This document shows, piece by piece, positions 1 to 8,374 of a stretch of 64,000 bases of DNA. Each line of letters opens with the position of its first letter. Within the stretch, counting starts at the first letter, position 1. The stretch covers positions 62,001-126,000 of the forward strand of contig BGKB01000141.1 in the NCBI GenBank assembly GCA_003116975.1. Reading direction: 5' to 3'. The notes beneath the pieces are model-generated. The model was not told the origin of the DNA and made no database searches. It was given only the letters and a program-made list of their open reading frames with translations. Made by a program: the position numbers and the translations under genes. The DNA is from Aurantiochytrium sp. KH105 (lineage: Eukaryota > Sar > Bigyra > Thraustochytrida > Thraustochytriidae).

Positions 1-3000
1 ATACAGACGTGGATGCGTATGAAGTTCTATCGCATGGCATATAGCCAGATCCGGAATGCGACGATTGCCATTCAGGCGGCCTCTCGAGGTCGCAAGGGCA
101 GAGCCGAGGCGCATGTGTTGCGTGTAGAGCGCGCTCGACTTCGGTTGCAGAGTTGGGCGCGAGGGGTCAAGTATCTGCGCCTACTCCGTAGGGAGCGTCG
201 GGCCGCGATCACACTACAGTGCGCTGTGCGCGGTCGTCAAGCGCGCGACGCAGTTCGCGCCGCGCGTCGAGGCGCAAAGGATCTCGGAAACGTTCTCAAG
301 GAGCGCGACGCTCTCCGAGCGCAAGTGCAAGCCTTGAAACAGCAACTGGCTGTAGGAGGACGTGACAGTGAAACTCCTGCCAGTGACGCAACGACTGGGG
401 ATATACGGGGCGTGGTGGAAGGACAATCTCCCGAACGCCAGGCTCGCGCTGTTGCCGTTCTTGCCGCGGCGTCGGTAACCGTGCGAATGTGGTTCTACAT
501 GAAAGATGTGATGAAGACGGTCGAACGTAAGCGTCTCGACTTGGCTCAGCAAGCAGCAGCTCAGCAGCCTATTGTCGACACAAGCGCGTCCGCCCCTTCT
601 CTGCCATTGCAAAGCGCGCCTTCGGCTCTTGCTGACGGCTCTCCACGCAAGTCGAGCGAGGCTCTAGGTTTGGAGACATCACCACCACCACAACAACAAC
701 ATCTTCTTATCGGTCTCGGTCCTGGCAGTGTGTCTGACGCTGACTGGTATGCTCGTACCTTTGGCGAAGAGTTAGAGGAGCTCGGCCGTGCGAACCAGGG
801 CGTTGTTGCTGCAGACGACGTGGGTGATGGCGCGGGAGGCGCAGGAGCGAAAGATGCCGCGAGCAATGCAAAGGATGCCGCTGACATCGCGGACGGCACG
901 ACTTCAAGCGATGAGTTGCGTCGCATCGAAGAGGAGCTGAAACAGAAACGATTGTCGATCGAAGCGAAACGAGCGAAACTGGAAAGCGAAGCGCCGTCGC
1001 ACGCAACAGCAACCGAGACCGAAACAGGCGGCAGCGAATCTCCTGACGCAAAGCTCGGCGACTTTGAAGAGCGTCTCGCGGAGCTTGTCGAAACCTTGCA
1101 CACGAAGGAGAACGAGGTGATTGAGGTGAAAAACTTTTTGGCCCAGCAGACAAGCTTAAAGAACAAGGCCGAAATCAGGCAAAGTGAGCTGGAGCTCGAG
1201 CTGAACGCCACCAAAGAAGGTCGAGTCAAGCTCGAGGCTGATCTTGCCGCCGCGGCCAAGACACGGGAAGATCTCGAGGCCCGCGTGGCTGAGCTCGAGC
1301 GAGAGCGCGACGCCAATCGGGAGGTAGCGCGATCCGCTGCGGTTATTGACCTGGAAACAGAACTTCGAAGTGCGCACCAAGATGCGGATGGCCTTCGCGA
1401 AGAGCTGGCCCAAGCCAAGCAAGAAACAGAGCGTCTTATCCGGGAGGGAGAACTCAAGGCCATGTCTCTCGATGACTATCGCTCCTCGTCGGCGGCGAAA
1501 ATGAAGCTTTTGGAAACCCAGCTCAGTGAAGTGAAGAGAAGCAAGGCCAAGACGACGAGCATGCTTCAAGCTCGCATTCTCATCGACAGAAGGTCGCGGC
1601 GTACTGCGCAGCACGTCATTAGCGTTTGGGCTGCGGCGGTGCGTGAGTCCAAGTCGCTCCGCATGCGCGCCGCATTTGCGCAGCGCCTTCTCGAGCGACG
1701 CCGGTTGCAGCGCGCGTTCGACAAGCTCGCGGCCGCTGGATCACAGGAACGATTTGAAGAGGCAGTGGTGAGCAAGGCACTCGCGCGACGGGAACATCGA
1801 CTACTTTACAAAAGTTTCCAAGGATGGGCCGACGAGACGCGTCGCGGAGTGCATGCCGAGCGCGTGGACGCCGCGCTGGCAGGTCGGGACGCGCAGCTTT
1901 TATGCATGCGCGTTTTCCGTGCTTGGCACACGTGGGCAACGTTGCGGCTGGAAGAAGAGGTGCAGTTCAATCGCTTGACAGAGGTTTTCCATGGGCATCG
2001 GCTGAGGCGACACTTTGTGGCGTGGCGCGAAGCGCACGTGCACGAGCGGCGCTTGGCCAAGCTTGAAGACCTTTACAAGCGCCACATGAAAGAGCTCAAG
2101 CTTCGGAATATTTTACACGCGTGGAGTCGCGCCACCCGGGCTGCGACAGCGTACCGTCCAGAAATGTCGCGTATGGTGACTGCTCGAGAGGCGGAAGATG
2201 GCTCGCCTATGCGCAAGGAGCGAGGCGATGCCGACCTGCTACGTCTCATGGGTCGTTTAGTCAAGGACGACGAGACGTTTTCGCGACTCACACCGGTCCT
2301 TGCGCGTGCAGCAGACCGTATGCAGTATCGAAGCTCAAGTGGCGAGGACTTGCTCGATGACGATGTGCTCGGCGGATACCTGCCTCGGTCACCGCAGATC
2401 GAGCAACTGCAGTCTGACGATGAGGACGAGGATGATTATGATGACGATGATAATGAGTCGGAGGACGCCATGGCGTCTGACAGCTTTCATAGCAAGTCGC
2501 GTGCGCGGGGGCGACGAGGCTCGTACAAGTCTCGGCGTTCGAGCCAAAGAAAGCTGAATGGGACCTCGGACGTATTTCGCACCACTGAGTACGTGGAAGA
2601 AGCCGGGCGGTCTCGCCGTGATAGCGCGGGCATGATGGATCGCAAGACGCAGTCAATGCGCGGACCCAGGCTCGTGAGAGAGGGCGAGGACAGTAGACCG
2701 TTCGCCCCTGGAAATGACGGAAAGAATGTTCTTGAGGGTGATGATGCATCGAGTCCGTCGCGTCGAAGTGCAGACATCGACGGTGAGAATTCTGTTCATT
2801 TGTTCCGTTCGTCGAGCTCGCCCTTGCTGATTGGGGATGAGCACGCCGGTGAGGGCAAGGGCAAGGAGATGGCCTCGGCGCTGACGCTGGACATGGTGGG
2901 CGTGCGTCGCGTCAAGGAAGATGGCACACTTGAATTTGACGATGGAGCATCACCTGTTGCAAGCATTGACACTGTGATGCAAACTGCGCGACAACTCAAC

Positions 3001-4329
3001 ATGCCGCCGCTCATACTTGCAGCTCTACACGGAAATCTTGACGTTGTAGAGCGCCTCTTGAAGGAAGGCACGGACCCGAACGTAGATTACAGCGGAAAAC
3101 ATCGCACGGCACTGCACGCGGCCATTCAGTCGTTCAAATGGAGCGAAAGTGGAGTCGAGCGCATGGTCGATCTGCTGTTGGAGCACGGTGCCAACGTGCA
3201 CGCAAAGAATAGCCATGGGAACACCCCGTTGATGGAAGCCGTTCTCAAGGGCGACGAAGCACTTTCCCTGACAAAGGCACTGATTCGGCACGGTGCAATT
3301 CGAGGAACAAATGCGAAGGATGGCGATAGCACCGAGGGTGCGAACGAGTTCGGGCAGACTCCTCTGCATGCGGCCGTGCGGCTGGGCGCGACAAAGACAA
3401 TGTACGAGCTTCTCAACAACGGGGCAAATTTGACGCGGGGCGATAGCCAAGGTCAGACGGCGCTTCATCACGCGGCACGCATTTGCAACGTTAGCATGAT
3501 TCATAATTTACTTGGCTACAGCGAGACGCGTGCCGGAGAGCTGCAAATCGAGGCGAACAAGGAGCGGACCGCAAATGGGGTGAATGGAGTAGATCGCCAT
3601 GGCGAAGCCAAGGGCGGCAAGGGACTTCGTAATTTGACCGACAATAATGGAAACACGGCGTTGCATCTGGTGTGCTCGAGCACGTCTTCTTCTGAAATGT
3701 GGAAGGCCATCTTTGTGCTCTTAGAGAACGAATTTGACCCGAACCTAAAGAATCGCGCGGGGCAGACTCCGTTGTGCATTCTTTGCTCGAATAAGAGTTC
3801 GAGCAAGAAGGCGCTGAAAATGTTCAAGCGTCCCAATGTGCGTTTTCACGAGCAAGACCGCTTGGGCAACACTGCGCTGCACATTGCGTGCCACCTGGAC
3901 AGCCGCGAAATTGCGTGTCGCCTTGTCAGGATGGGTGCCCCACTCTTTATTCCGAACGATCATAAAGAGACGCCAATGGACCTCGTTCCCCAAGGCTTTG
4001 CTGTGCAACTCTTGCGTGCAATCAAGTACCCACCCGAGGAAGAGCTGATGCGAAAATTTCATCGCGACATCAAAAAGTGCATGACGTGCCGCAACACCTT
4101 TAGCTTCTTCCGTGACCAGCATCACTGCAGACACTGCGGTCGCGTGTGCTGCACCAAGTGCACGTCTCACAAGTACCCAATTGCCAAGTTCAACGCAGAG
4201 TCAAGTGTAACGGTGTGTGACCATTGCTGGTCGGTCTTGACCATGCCAATGTCGCCCGTCGATGCGGAGATGGACGCAGCCCTAGCCGACGAAGGTGAAG
4301 AGCTTCCGAGCACCGCTCTCGTGGGTTGA
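1..4329 (+). CDS. Myosin-like heavy chain tail with IQ, Sfi1-type, ankyrin and FYVE modules (5' partial)
   Basis: The frame is open from base 1 (first ATG at 13), so the gene continues upstream of the window; 1438 codons follow the ATG. Residues 1-75 hold IQ-like calmodulin-binding motifs (for example AIQAASRGRKGRA), as in a myosin neck. Residues 85-115 and 300-520 are charged coiled coil. Residues 525-710 hold six repeats spaced exactly 33 residues apart, each ending in a W/L position (W539, L572, W605, W638, W671, W704), matching the Sfi1 centrin-binding pattern. An acidic and Ser/Arg-rich linker follows. Ankyrin repeats occupy about 997-1335 and a FYVE zinc finger about 1347-1410, with the core DQHHCRHCGRVCC. 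FYVE fingers bind PI3P on endosomes. Myosins with ankyrin/FYVE tails are known in stramenopiles. The motor domain is not in the window, so 'myosin' rests on the IQ series and architecture. Confidence 0.72.
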   Translation: MQTWMRMKFYRMAYSQIRNATIAIQAASRGRKGRAEAHVLRVERARLRLQSWARGVKYLRLLRRERRAAITLQCAVRGRQARDAVRAARRGAKDLGNVLKERDALRAQVQALKQQLAVGGRDSETPASDATTGDIRGVVEGQSPERQARAVAVLAAASVTVRMWFYMKDVMKTVERKRLDLAQQAAAQQPIVDTSASAPSLPLQSAPSALADGSPRKSSEALGLETSPPPQQQHLLIGLGPGSVSDADWYARTFGEELEELGRANQGVVAADDVGDGAGGAGAKDAASNAKDAADIADGTTSSDELRRIEEELKQKRLSIEAKRAKLESEAPSHATATETETGGSESPDAKLGDFEERLAELVETLHTKENEVIEVKNFLAQQTSLKNKAEIRQSELELELNATKEGRVKLEADLAAAAKTREDLEARVAELERERDANREVARSAAVIDLETELRSAHQDADGLREELAQAKQETERLIREGELKAMSLDDYRSSSAAKMKLLETQLSEVKRSKAKTTSMLQARILIDRRSRRTAQHVISVWAAAVRESKSLRMRAAFAQRLLERRRLQRAFDKLAAAGSQERFEEAVVSKALARREHRLLYKSFQGWADETRRGVHAERVDAALAGRDAQLLCMRVFRAWHTWATLRLEEEVQFNRLTEVFHGHRLRRHFVAWREAHVHERRLAKLEDLYKRHMKELKLRNILHAWSRATRAATAYRPEMSRMVTAREAEDGSPMRKERGDADLLRLMGRLVKDDETFSRLTPVLARAADRMQYRSSSGEDLLDDDVLGGYLPRSPQIEQLQSDDEDEDDYDDDDNESEDAMASDSFHSKSRARGRRGSYKSRRSSQRKLNGTSDVFRTTEYVEEAGRSRRDSAGMMDRKTQSMRGPRLVREGEDSRPFAPGNDGKNVLEGDDASSPSRRSADIDGENSVHLFRSSSSPLLIGDEHAGEGKGKEMASALTLDMVGVRRVKEDGTLEFDDGASPVASIDTVMQTARQLNMPPLILAALHGNLDVVERLLKEGTDPNVDYSGKHRTALHAAIQSFKWSESGVERMVDLLLEHGANVHAKNSHGNTPLMEAVLKGDEALSLTKALIRHGAIRGTNAKDGDSTEGANEFGQTPLHAAVRLGATKTMYELLNNGANLTRGDSQGQTALHHAARICNVSMIHNLLGYSETRAGELQIEANKERTANGVNGVDRHGEAKGGKGLRNLTDNNGNTALHLVCSSTSSSEMWKAIFVLLENEFDPNLKNRAGQTPLCILCSNKSSSKKALKMFKRPNVRFHEQDRLGNTALHIACHLDSREIACRLVRMGAPLFIPNDHKETPMDLVPQGFAVQLLRAIKYPPEEELMRKFHRDIKKCMTCRNTFSFFRDQHHCRHCGRVCCTKCTSHKYPIAKFNAESSVTVCDHCWSVLTMPMSPVDAEMDAALADEGEELPSTALVG

Positions 4330-4445
4330 TTTGATAGAGTACTACATTTTGAGGCTACGCGCAAACCCTGTTTGCGCGTTCGTTTTGTTTTTTGCTTTTC
4401 TTTCCTTGTTCCTTGCGTTGGACGTAACAATCCGATCAAGACATC

Positions 4446-5837
4446 TCAGAGGTGAGCGTCTTGGTTTTCACAGCCCTTGCAGCGGCAGTCTTGCGTGCAA
4501 CGGCGGTTGGCTGCGAAGCACTCGCAATACATTTTTAGACAGCGGGATTGCTTGCATTTGCAAATTCCCGACTTGCGCTCTTGCTTTGGGACGAAGGCGT
4601 GCGCATCAAGTGCAAGTCTTTTGTCCATTTCCTCTTTGCGTTTGTCCGCGTGTTCTGCATCGTTTTGGCATCCAATGCAAGTGCAGATCCCAGGCGTGCA
4701 CATGGCGCCTTTGGCAAAGCAAATGCAATACATCTTCAGACAATGCGTATTTTTGCAGTGACAGACGCCTCTGCGTCGCTTCTGGGTCGTGGCGGATCCC
4801 TTGCCCTCGCGTTTGGACCTTTTCATCCTTGGCTTTGGGCTACGGGATTTGGTCACTGAGGTTGACGGTGGCGGTGGCGGTGGTGGCAGCGCAAAGTCGC
4901 TTTCGTCATCGTCACAGTCGACTGATTCGCTCAAGTCGGCCTCATCAAAATCTTCATCATCGTCGTCGTCGCACTCGTCGTCTTCGTCGTATTTGATGTT
5001 ATCGTCGTTGACGTCACCGACGGCGACCTGTCTGCCGATCGCAGCTCCGCCTGGGGAATCGCGACCATTTGCCAAAGCCTGTGGATTCGCAAGGGGAATG
5101 CCAATGCGAGTTGGCCTTTTGCGAGCTTGCGACCCTTGATCCTTGCCTTTGTTGCTCTCCGAAGGCTGTCCTTCCAAATTCGTCTGCGGCACTCGACGGT
5201 GGTAAAAAGCCTTGCAGGGTTGTTTCTGCTCGCGCAGCGACAAGAGTCGAACGCTGACCCGACGCGGAGGTGTTGAGAACAAGTCATACCGAGCCGCGTC
5301 TTTGTCGTCGTCGCCGTGGTTGTTGTCGCCATCTGTGGCCACAATGTGATCCAGTGGCTCTGACAAGTGTGACACTGTTGAGGACACGCTTGCGATCGGC
5401 GACCCTGGTAATGCTGGGAGGGCAAGCGTTTGCGGGGAGTCCAATGGAAAGAGCGGCAAATCGTGGACAGAGGCTGGCGACGAGTCGGATGCGGGTAGTT
5501 TCTTGTCCAAGACGTCTTCAAGATTACGCAGTGCGTCTGATTTTGGCGAAGAAGGTCGATGGGGCGTCGAGAACGACTTGGTCCCAACCAAGTGGTCAAT
5601 GTAGAGATTTGCAATGTGTTCCTGCATGACCTGGCAGGAAAGGTTGTACTCGTCGACAGAGTCTGCATCCAAAAAGATGTCGAGCTCGAGACGTACAGCT
5701 TCGGCTCGGCTAAGAGCTCCCGGTTCACCACCTTCCGATAGACTTTTCACGAAGCGCTCCTGATTCCGTTTGCGCTGAATAATGAGTTTGGCGTCCACAG
5801 GCACGGAGGGGTCCTGCAAGGACTTCCAGAGCGCCAT
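4446..5837 (-). CDS. CRC (tesmin/TSO1/LIN54-type) DNA-binding protein
   Basis: 463 residues from the ATG at 5837 (MALWKSLQDP). The frame stays open upstream to about 6374, but that stretch reads like leader sequence. The last ~105 residues form a CRC domain: two cysteine-rich CXC motifs, VCHCKNTHCLKMYCICF and ICKCKQSRCLKMYCECF, joined by a linker ending AHAFVPK. Both keep the CLKMYC tyrosine that in LIN54 inserts into the minor groove of the CHR element. The rest is acidic and low complexity (runs of D/E and proline) with a basic stretch before the CRC. Family members are subunits of DREAM/MuvB-like cell-cycle repressors or plant TSO1/TCX regulators. It is divergent from SLD5; the shared promoter carries three TTTGAA/TTCAAA words. 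It ends 116 bp from the convergent myosin-like gene. Confidence 0.85.
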   Translation of the reverse strand: MALWKSLQDPSVPVDAKLIIQRKRNQERFVKSLSEGGEPGALSRAEAVRLELDIFLDADSVDEYNLSCQVMQEHIANLYIDHLVGTKSFSTPHRPSSPKSDALRNLEDVLDKKLPASDSSPASVHDLPLFPLDSPQTLALPALPGSPIASVSSTVSHLSEPLDHIVATDGDNNHGDDDKDAARYDLFSTPPRRVSVRLLSLREQKQPCKAFYHRRVPQTNLEGQPSESNKGKDQGSQARKRPTRIGIPLANPQALANGRDSPGGAAIGRQVAVGDVNDDNIKYDEDDECDDDDDEDFDEADLSESVDCDDDESDFALPPPPPPPSTSVTKSRSPKPRMKRSKREGKGSATTQKRRRGVCHCKNTHCLKMYCICFAKGAMCTPGICTCIGCQNDAEHADKRKEEMDKRLALDAHAFVPKQERKSGICKCKQSRCLKMYCECFAANRRCTQDCRCKGCENQDAHL

Positions 5838-6550
5838 GTTCTTTCTTGATAGCCAGTGGTGCTGGTGGTGGCGGCGACGGCGGTGAAAACTCGTCGTTTG
5901 GACTTTGAGAATCTCAGCCTTGGCTGGACTCGCGGTTAAGTCTTGCGCGTGGAATTTGAAGTTCTGTCTTGTCTTCTCTGGTCCTCTTTGCTTGCTGGCT
6001 TGCTCGCTCGCTCGCTCGCGGAATTCAGACAATCGGTCTGCCCGGTTTGCGATGACTCCCGCCAAGGAAACGTCTTGGATCTTCGCCCCGCACACGAGCG
6101 AGCGCGATCTCTGACAGGCCGACCCAAGTGGACTCGCAGTTGCGTGTTTCAAATTTTGCGTTTGTTCGCAGTTCTCGCAGGATTCAAACGGCGACCTTGA
6201 CGCATTTTGCGCAACCCATTTTGGAGCGCGGTCTCGGCCCCGGAGAAAGGGAGGAGCAAAAAGCAAACCATCTTTCGCAGGCAGGACGAGCGCAGCGCGA
6301 GAGACGCAAGGCACGCGAGCCGCACGCGAGCCGCGCACGATCTGCACGTGGGGTGCGCGGTGCACGAGGGGCACGAGGCAGGAAAGGGCACGGCTACGTC
6401 GAACGGCGAAGCGGTGCGAGGGGTCGGCTTTGCCGCGTTTTTGAGCGTGGTGGTTGGGCGCCCAGCACGTCAGCCATCGCGACAGTTAGGTGATTCGCAA
6501 GGCAAGAAGAGCAGCACAGCACAGCACAGCGCAGCGCTGCGCAGCGCGCG
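5838..6550. promoter_or_regulatory. Divergent promoter between the CRC gene and SLD5
   Basis: This 713-bp region separates two start codons facing away from each other. It is pyrimidine-rich on the + strand near the CRC gene (GCTC repeats at about 6000-6020) and purine-rich near SLD5 (about 6240-6320), so both leaders are purine-rich on their sense strands. CHR-like words lie at 5955-5960 (TTTGAA), 6148-6153 and 6183-6188 (TTCAAA). I see no clear TATA box. Confidence 0.55.
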
Positions 6551-7555
6551 ATGGCGGGCGTCGAGGACGACCTTGTGGGCGGTCAGGGCGGGCGGCGTCC
6601 TGACGACGAGGACGTGGATGAAGGCCAAGTGGAACGCGACTTTCAGGAAGAGTTTGCGGACTTTGACGCCTTCGGTGCGCGCGCCAAGAACGTCGACGTT
6701 GATCTTTTGCGTCGCGCTCTTCTCAATGAAAAGGTACGTATGGCACCGAGTTTCAGCAGTGCATCTCGCTCAAGCAATGGGCGTGAGCGCGCTCTTTATA
6801 CCTTTTGTCAATGTTTATGAGTAAAACTGACCAAGGTTTCCTGTTTGGGACCATGTGATGTTCGTGACAGGGAGCCCCTGAGCTCTTGCATTACGAAGCC
6901 CTCCTCGTGAAGCACCTCAAGGAGGCCGTAGATCGGCAGCAAGAGGTCGTGGACGAGCTGCAGACGAATGTGAGCAACATGATGCGATCAATGATGTATC
7001 AGATGGAATTGGACCGCGTGAACTACCTTATTGTCGAGTACTTGCGCACGAGATTGCGCAAAATCGAAAGGCATGCATTTTTCATCATCAAGCACGAGGA
7101 GATGCGCGATCGTTTGAGCGAGGCCGAGCTTCGCTTTGCGCAGCGTTTCGCTGACTTGCAGGCGTCGCATCTGCGCAAGCTGGCCCTTTCCAAGATGCCT
7201 GAGGTTCATCAGAAGCTTGATGACCAGAACAACCAGGTCAACATGAGTACGTTTAATTGTTTCTCTTGAGTTGTTTGTGCCAAAACAACAAGCGGGCGGA
7301 AAGGAGGGGAAATGGAACTATCCATGTATGACTGACGAACGGACTGACTGATTGACTGACACCATAACCAACCAACGCTACGCAGTTCCTGAGCCGGATC
7401 TGGACAGCTTTGTGATTTGCCAAGTGCTCGACGACATTGGGGACATCGAGTTGGAGGAAAACAACATTGTCTCGATGAATGCGGGCGAACTTGTTGCAAT
7501 TCGCTACTGGCCCATTCGAGACTTTGTGCGCCAAGGCTCTGTGGCTTTGGTATGA
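6551..7555 (+). CDS. SLD5: GINS complex subunit SLD5 (three exons)
   Basis: SLD5 is one of four GINS subunits of the CMG replicative helicase. Exons 6551-6733, 6871-7246 and 7386-7555 give 242 residues, close to the family length (about 220-290). Both introns start GTACGT and end CAG, and carry CTGAC-like branch sites. The splice joins read NEK/GAPELL and NNQVNM/IPEPD. Diagnostic blocks are DRVNYLIVEYLRTRLRKIE (helical A domain) and, at the C terminus, a small B domain starting IPEPDLDSFVICQVLDDIG and ending RYWPIRDFVRQGSVALV. The N terminus is acidic, as is usual. The start ATG follows an AGCGCGCG leader and is the first in frame. It is divergent from the CRC gene. The main uncertainty is the exact splice positions, which I chose by frame and motif continuity. 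Confidence 0.88.
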
Positions 7556-8180
7556 GTCGTCGTCGTGGGGAATTCCAAAGAAAAGAAACGGAAAAAATGC
7601 GGAAAAAAGGATTGGGAATGAGGGAGCTCGTTGCAATTCCCTTCCCTTCCGAGATGTCGTCCACCAGAACTCTGTATCTTTGGTTGGGGAAGACAGGTCT
7701 GTCTTGCCCTCTTTTCTTAACAAGGGCCCTCACATAGGTATACCTACTGGTCTTTGCTTTTTTTTTTGAATGCTGCGTCTTCCACTTCCTACCTACGCAC
7801 ACACTCTCTCTCCGAGCGCCGGGGTAATGTCAAGAAGACTTTTCCTTCCCTTCCTCTTATCCCACGGCAAACTGAGAAAGAGGAAACTCTCGCGCAGTGT
7901 CTCCGACCGATGCCATGCGCCAGTCAATCGACCAGCCAGTTCTCCACGGCTGCATCCAGCCAGTACATCCAACCAGTCAGCTGGGGGTCCTCATGTCGGA
8001 GGCCATGCCAGCCTCTTCAAGCAGCGACGAGATAACATTTCCAAGCAAGCAAGCAAGCAAGCAAGCAAATACGCAGGCAAACAAGCAGGCAAACAAGCGA
8101 GTGAGCGAGTGACGGTTGGTGCATGATGCGCGCCCGCCCGCTTTCTGTGCACTCACTGGAGGCGCGTCGGCCATGATTGT
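7556..8180. other. Intergenic region downstream of SLD5
   Basis: No protein gene is supported. It holds SLD5 3' sequence and an (AAGC)n run at about 8043-8066 followed by AAACAAGCAGGC-type degenerate copies. Confidence 0.5.
8043..8100. repeat. (AAGC)n tetranucleotide repeat with degenerate tail
   Basis: Six perfect AAGC units, then a decayed tail of AAACAAGCAGGC-like units. Confidence 0.8.
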
Positions 8181-8320
8181 GTCGCGGTCTCCCGAGGTCC
8201 TGCTGGGCGGGACGAATATCCTCGACCTGCGCGCGTCCCTTCTCGAGGATATCCGTGTCCCCGCGACGATCACTGGTGGTGCGTATCGTAGGATATCCGC
8301 GCCTCGCGCGGAACCACTCA
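8181..8320. other. Region of nested inverted repeats, possible structured RNA or cruciform
   Basis: Complementary arms nest here: GTCGCGG 8181-8187 with CCGCGAC 8261-8267; GGGAC 8209-8213 with GTCCC 8257-8261; and a perfect 10-bp pair ATATCCTCGA 8216-8225 with TCGAGGATAT 8243-8252. A second short hairpin (CCGCG, loop, CGCGG) lies at about 8298-8312. The sequence matches no tRNA, snRNA or SRP motif that I know. The reading frames across it look non-coding. Confidence 0.35.
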
Positions 8321-8322
8321 TT

Positions 8323-8374
8323 TGTGCCTAGGTGCTAGACATGCACTAGTAAAAAAAACTAGCACCTGTGCCTA
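8323..8374. mobile_element. 36-bp MITE-like insertion with 8-bp TIRs and 8-bp target site duplication
   Basis: The element spans 8331-8366. Its ends are perfect terminal inverted repeats, GGTGCTAG (8331-8338) and CTAGCACC (8359-8366). It is flanked directly by identical 8-bp repeats, TGTGCCTA, at 8323-8330 and 8367-8374. An 8-bp duplication is the hAT-superfamily signature. The 20-nt interior includes an ACTAGT palindrome and an A8 run. It encodes nothing, so it would need transposase supplied in trans. A chance hairpin is the alternative, but exact abutment of both repeat pairs argues against it. Confidence 0.55.

Noticed and set aside
561-1463. 300-codon - strand open frame inside the myosin-like gene
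   Set aside because: Ser/Arg-rich shadow of the coiled-coil coding strand.
5838-6374. N-terminal extension of the CRC protein to 6374
   Set aside because: In frame but composition is leader-like (S/R/A runs from GCTC repeats), and an internal ATG at 5837 begins the protein-like sequence.
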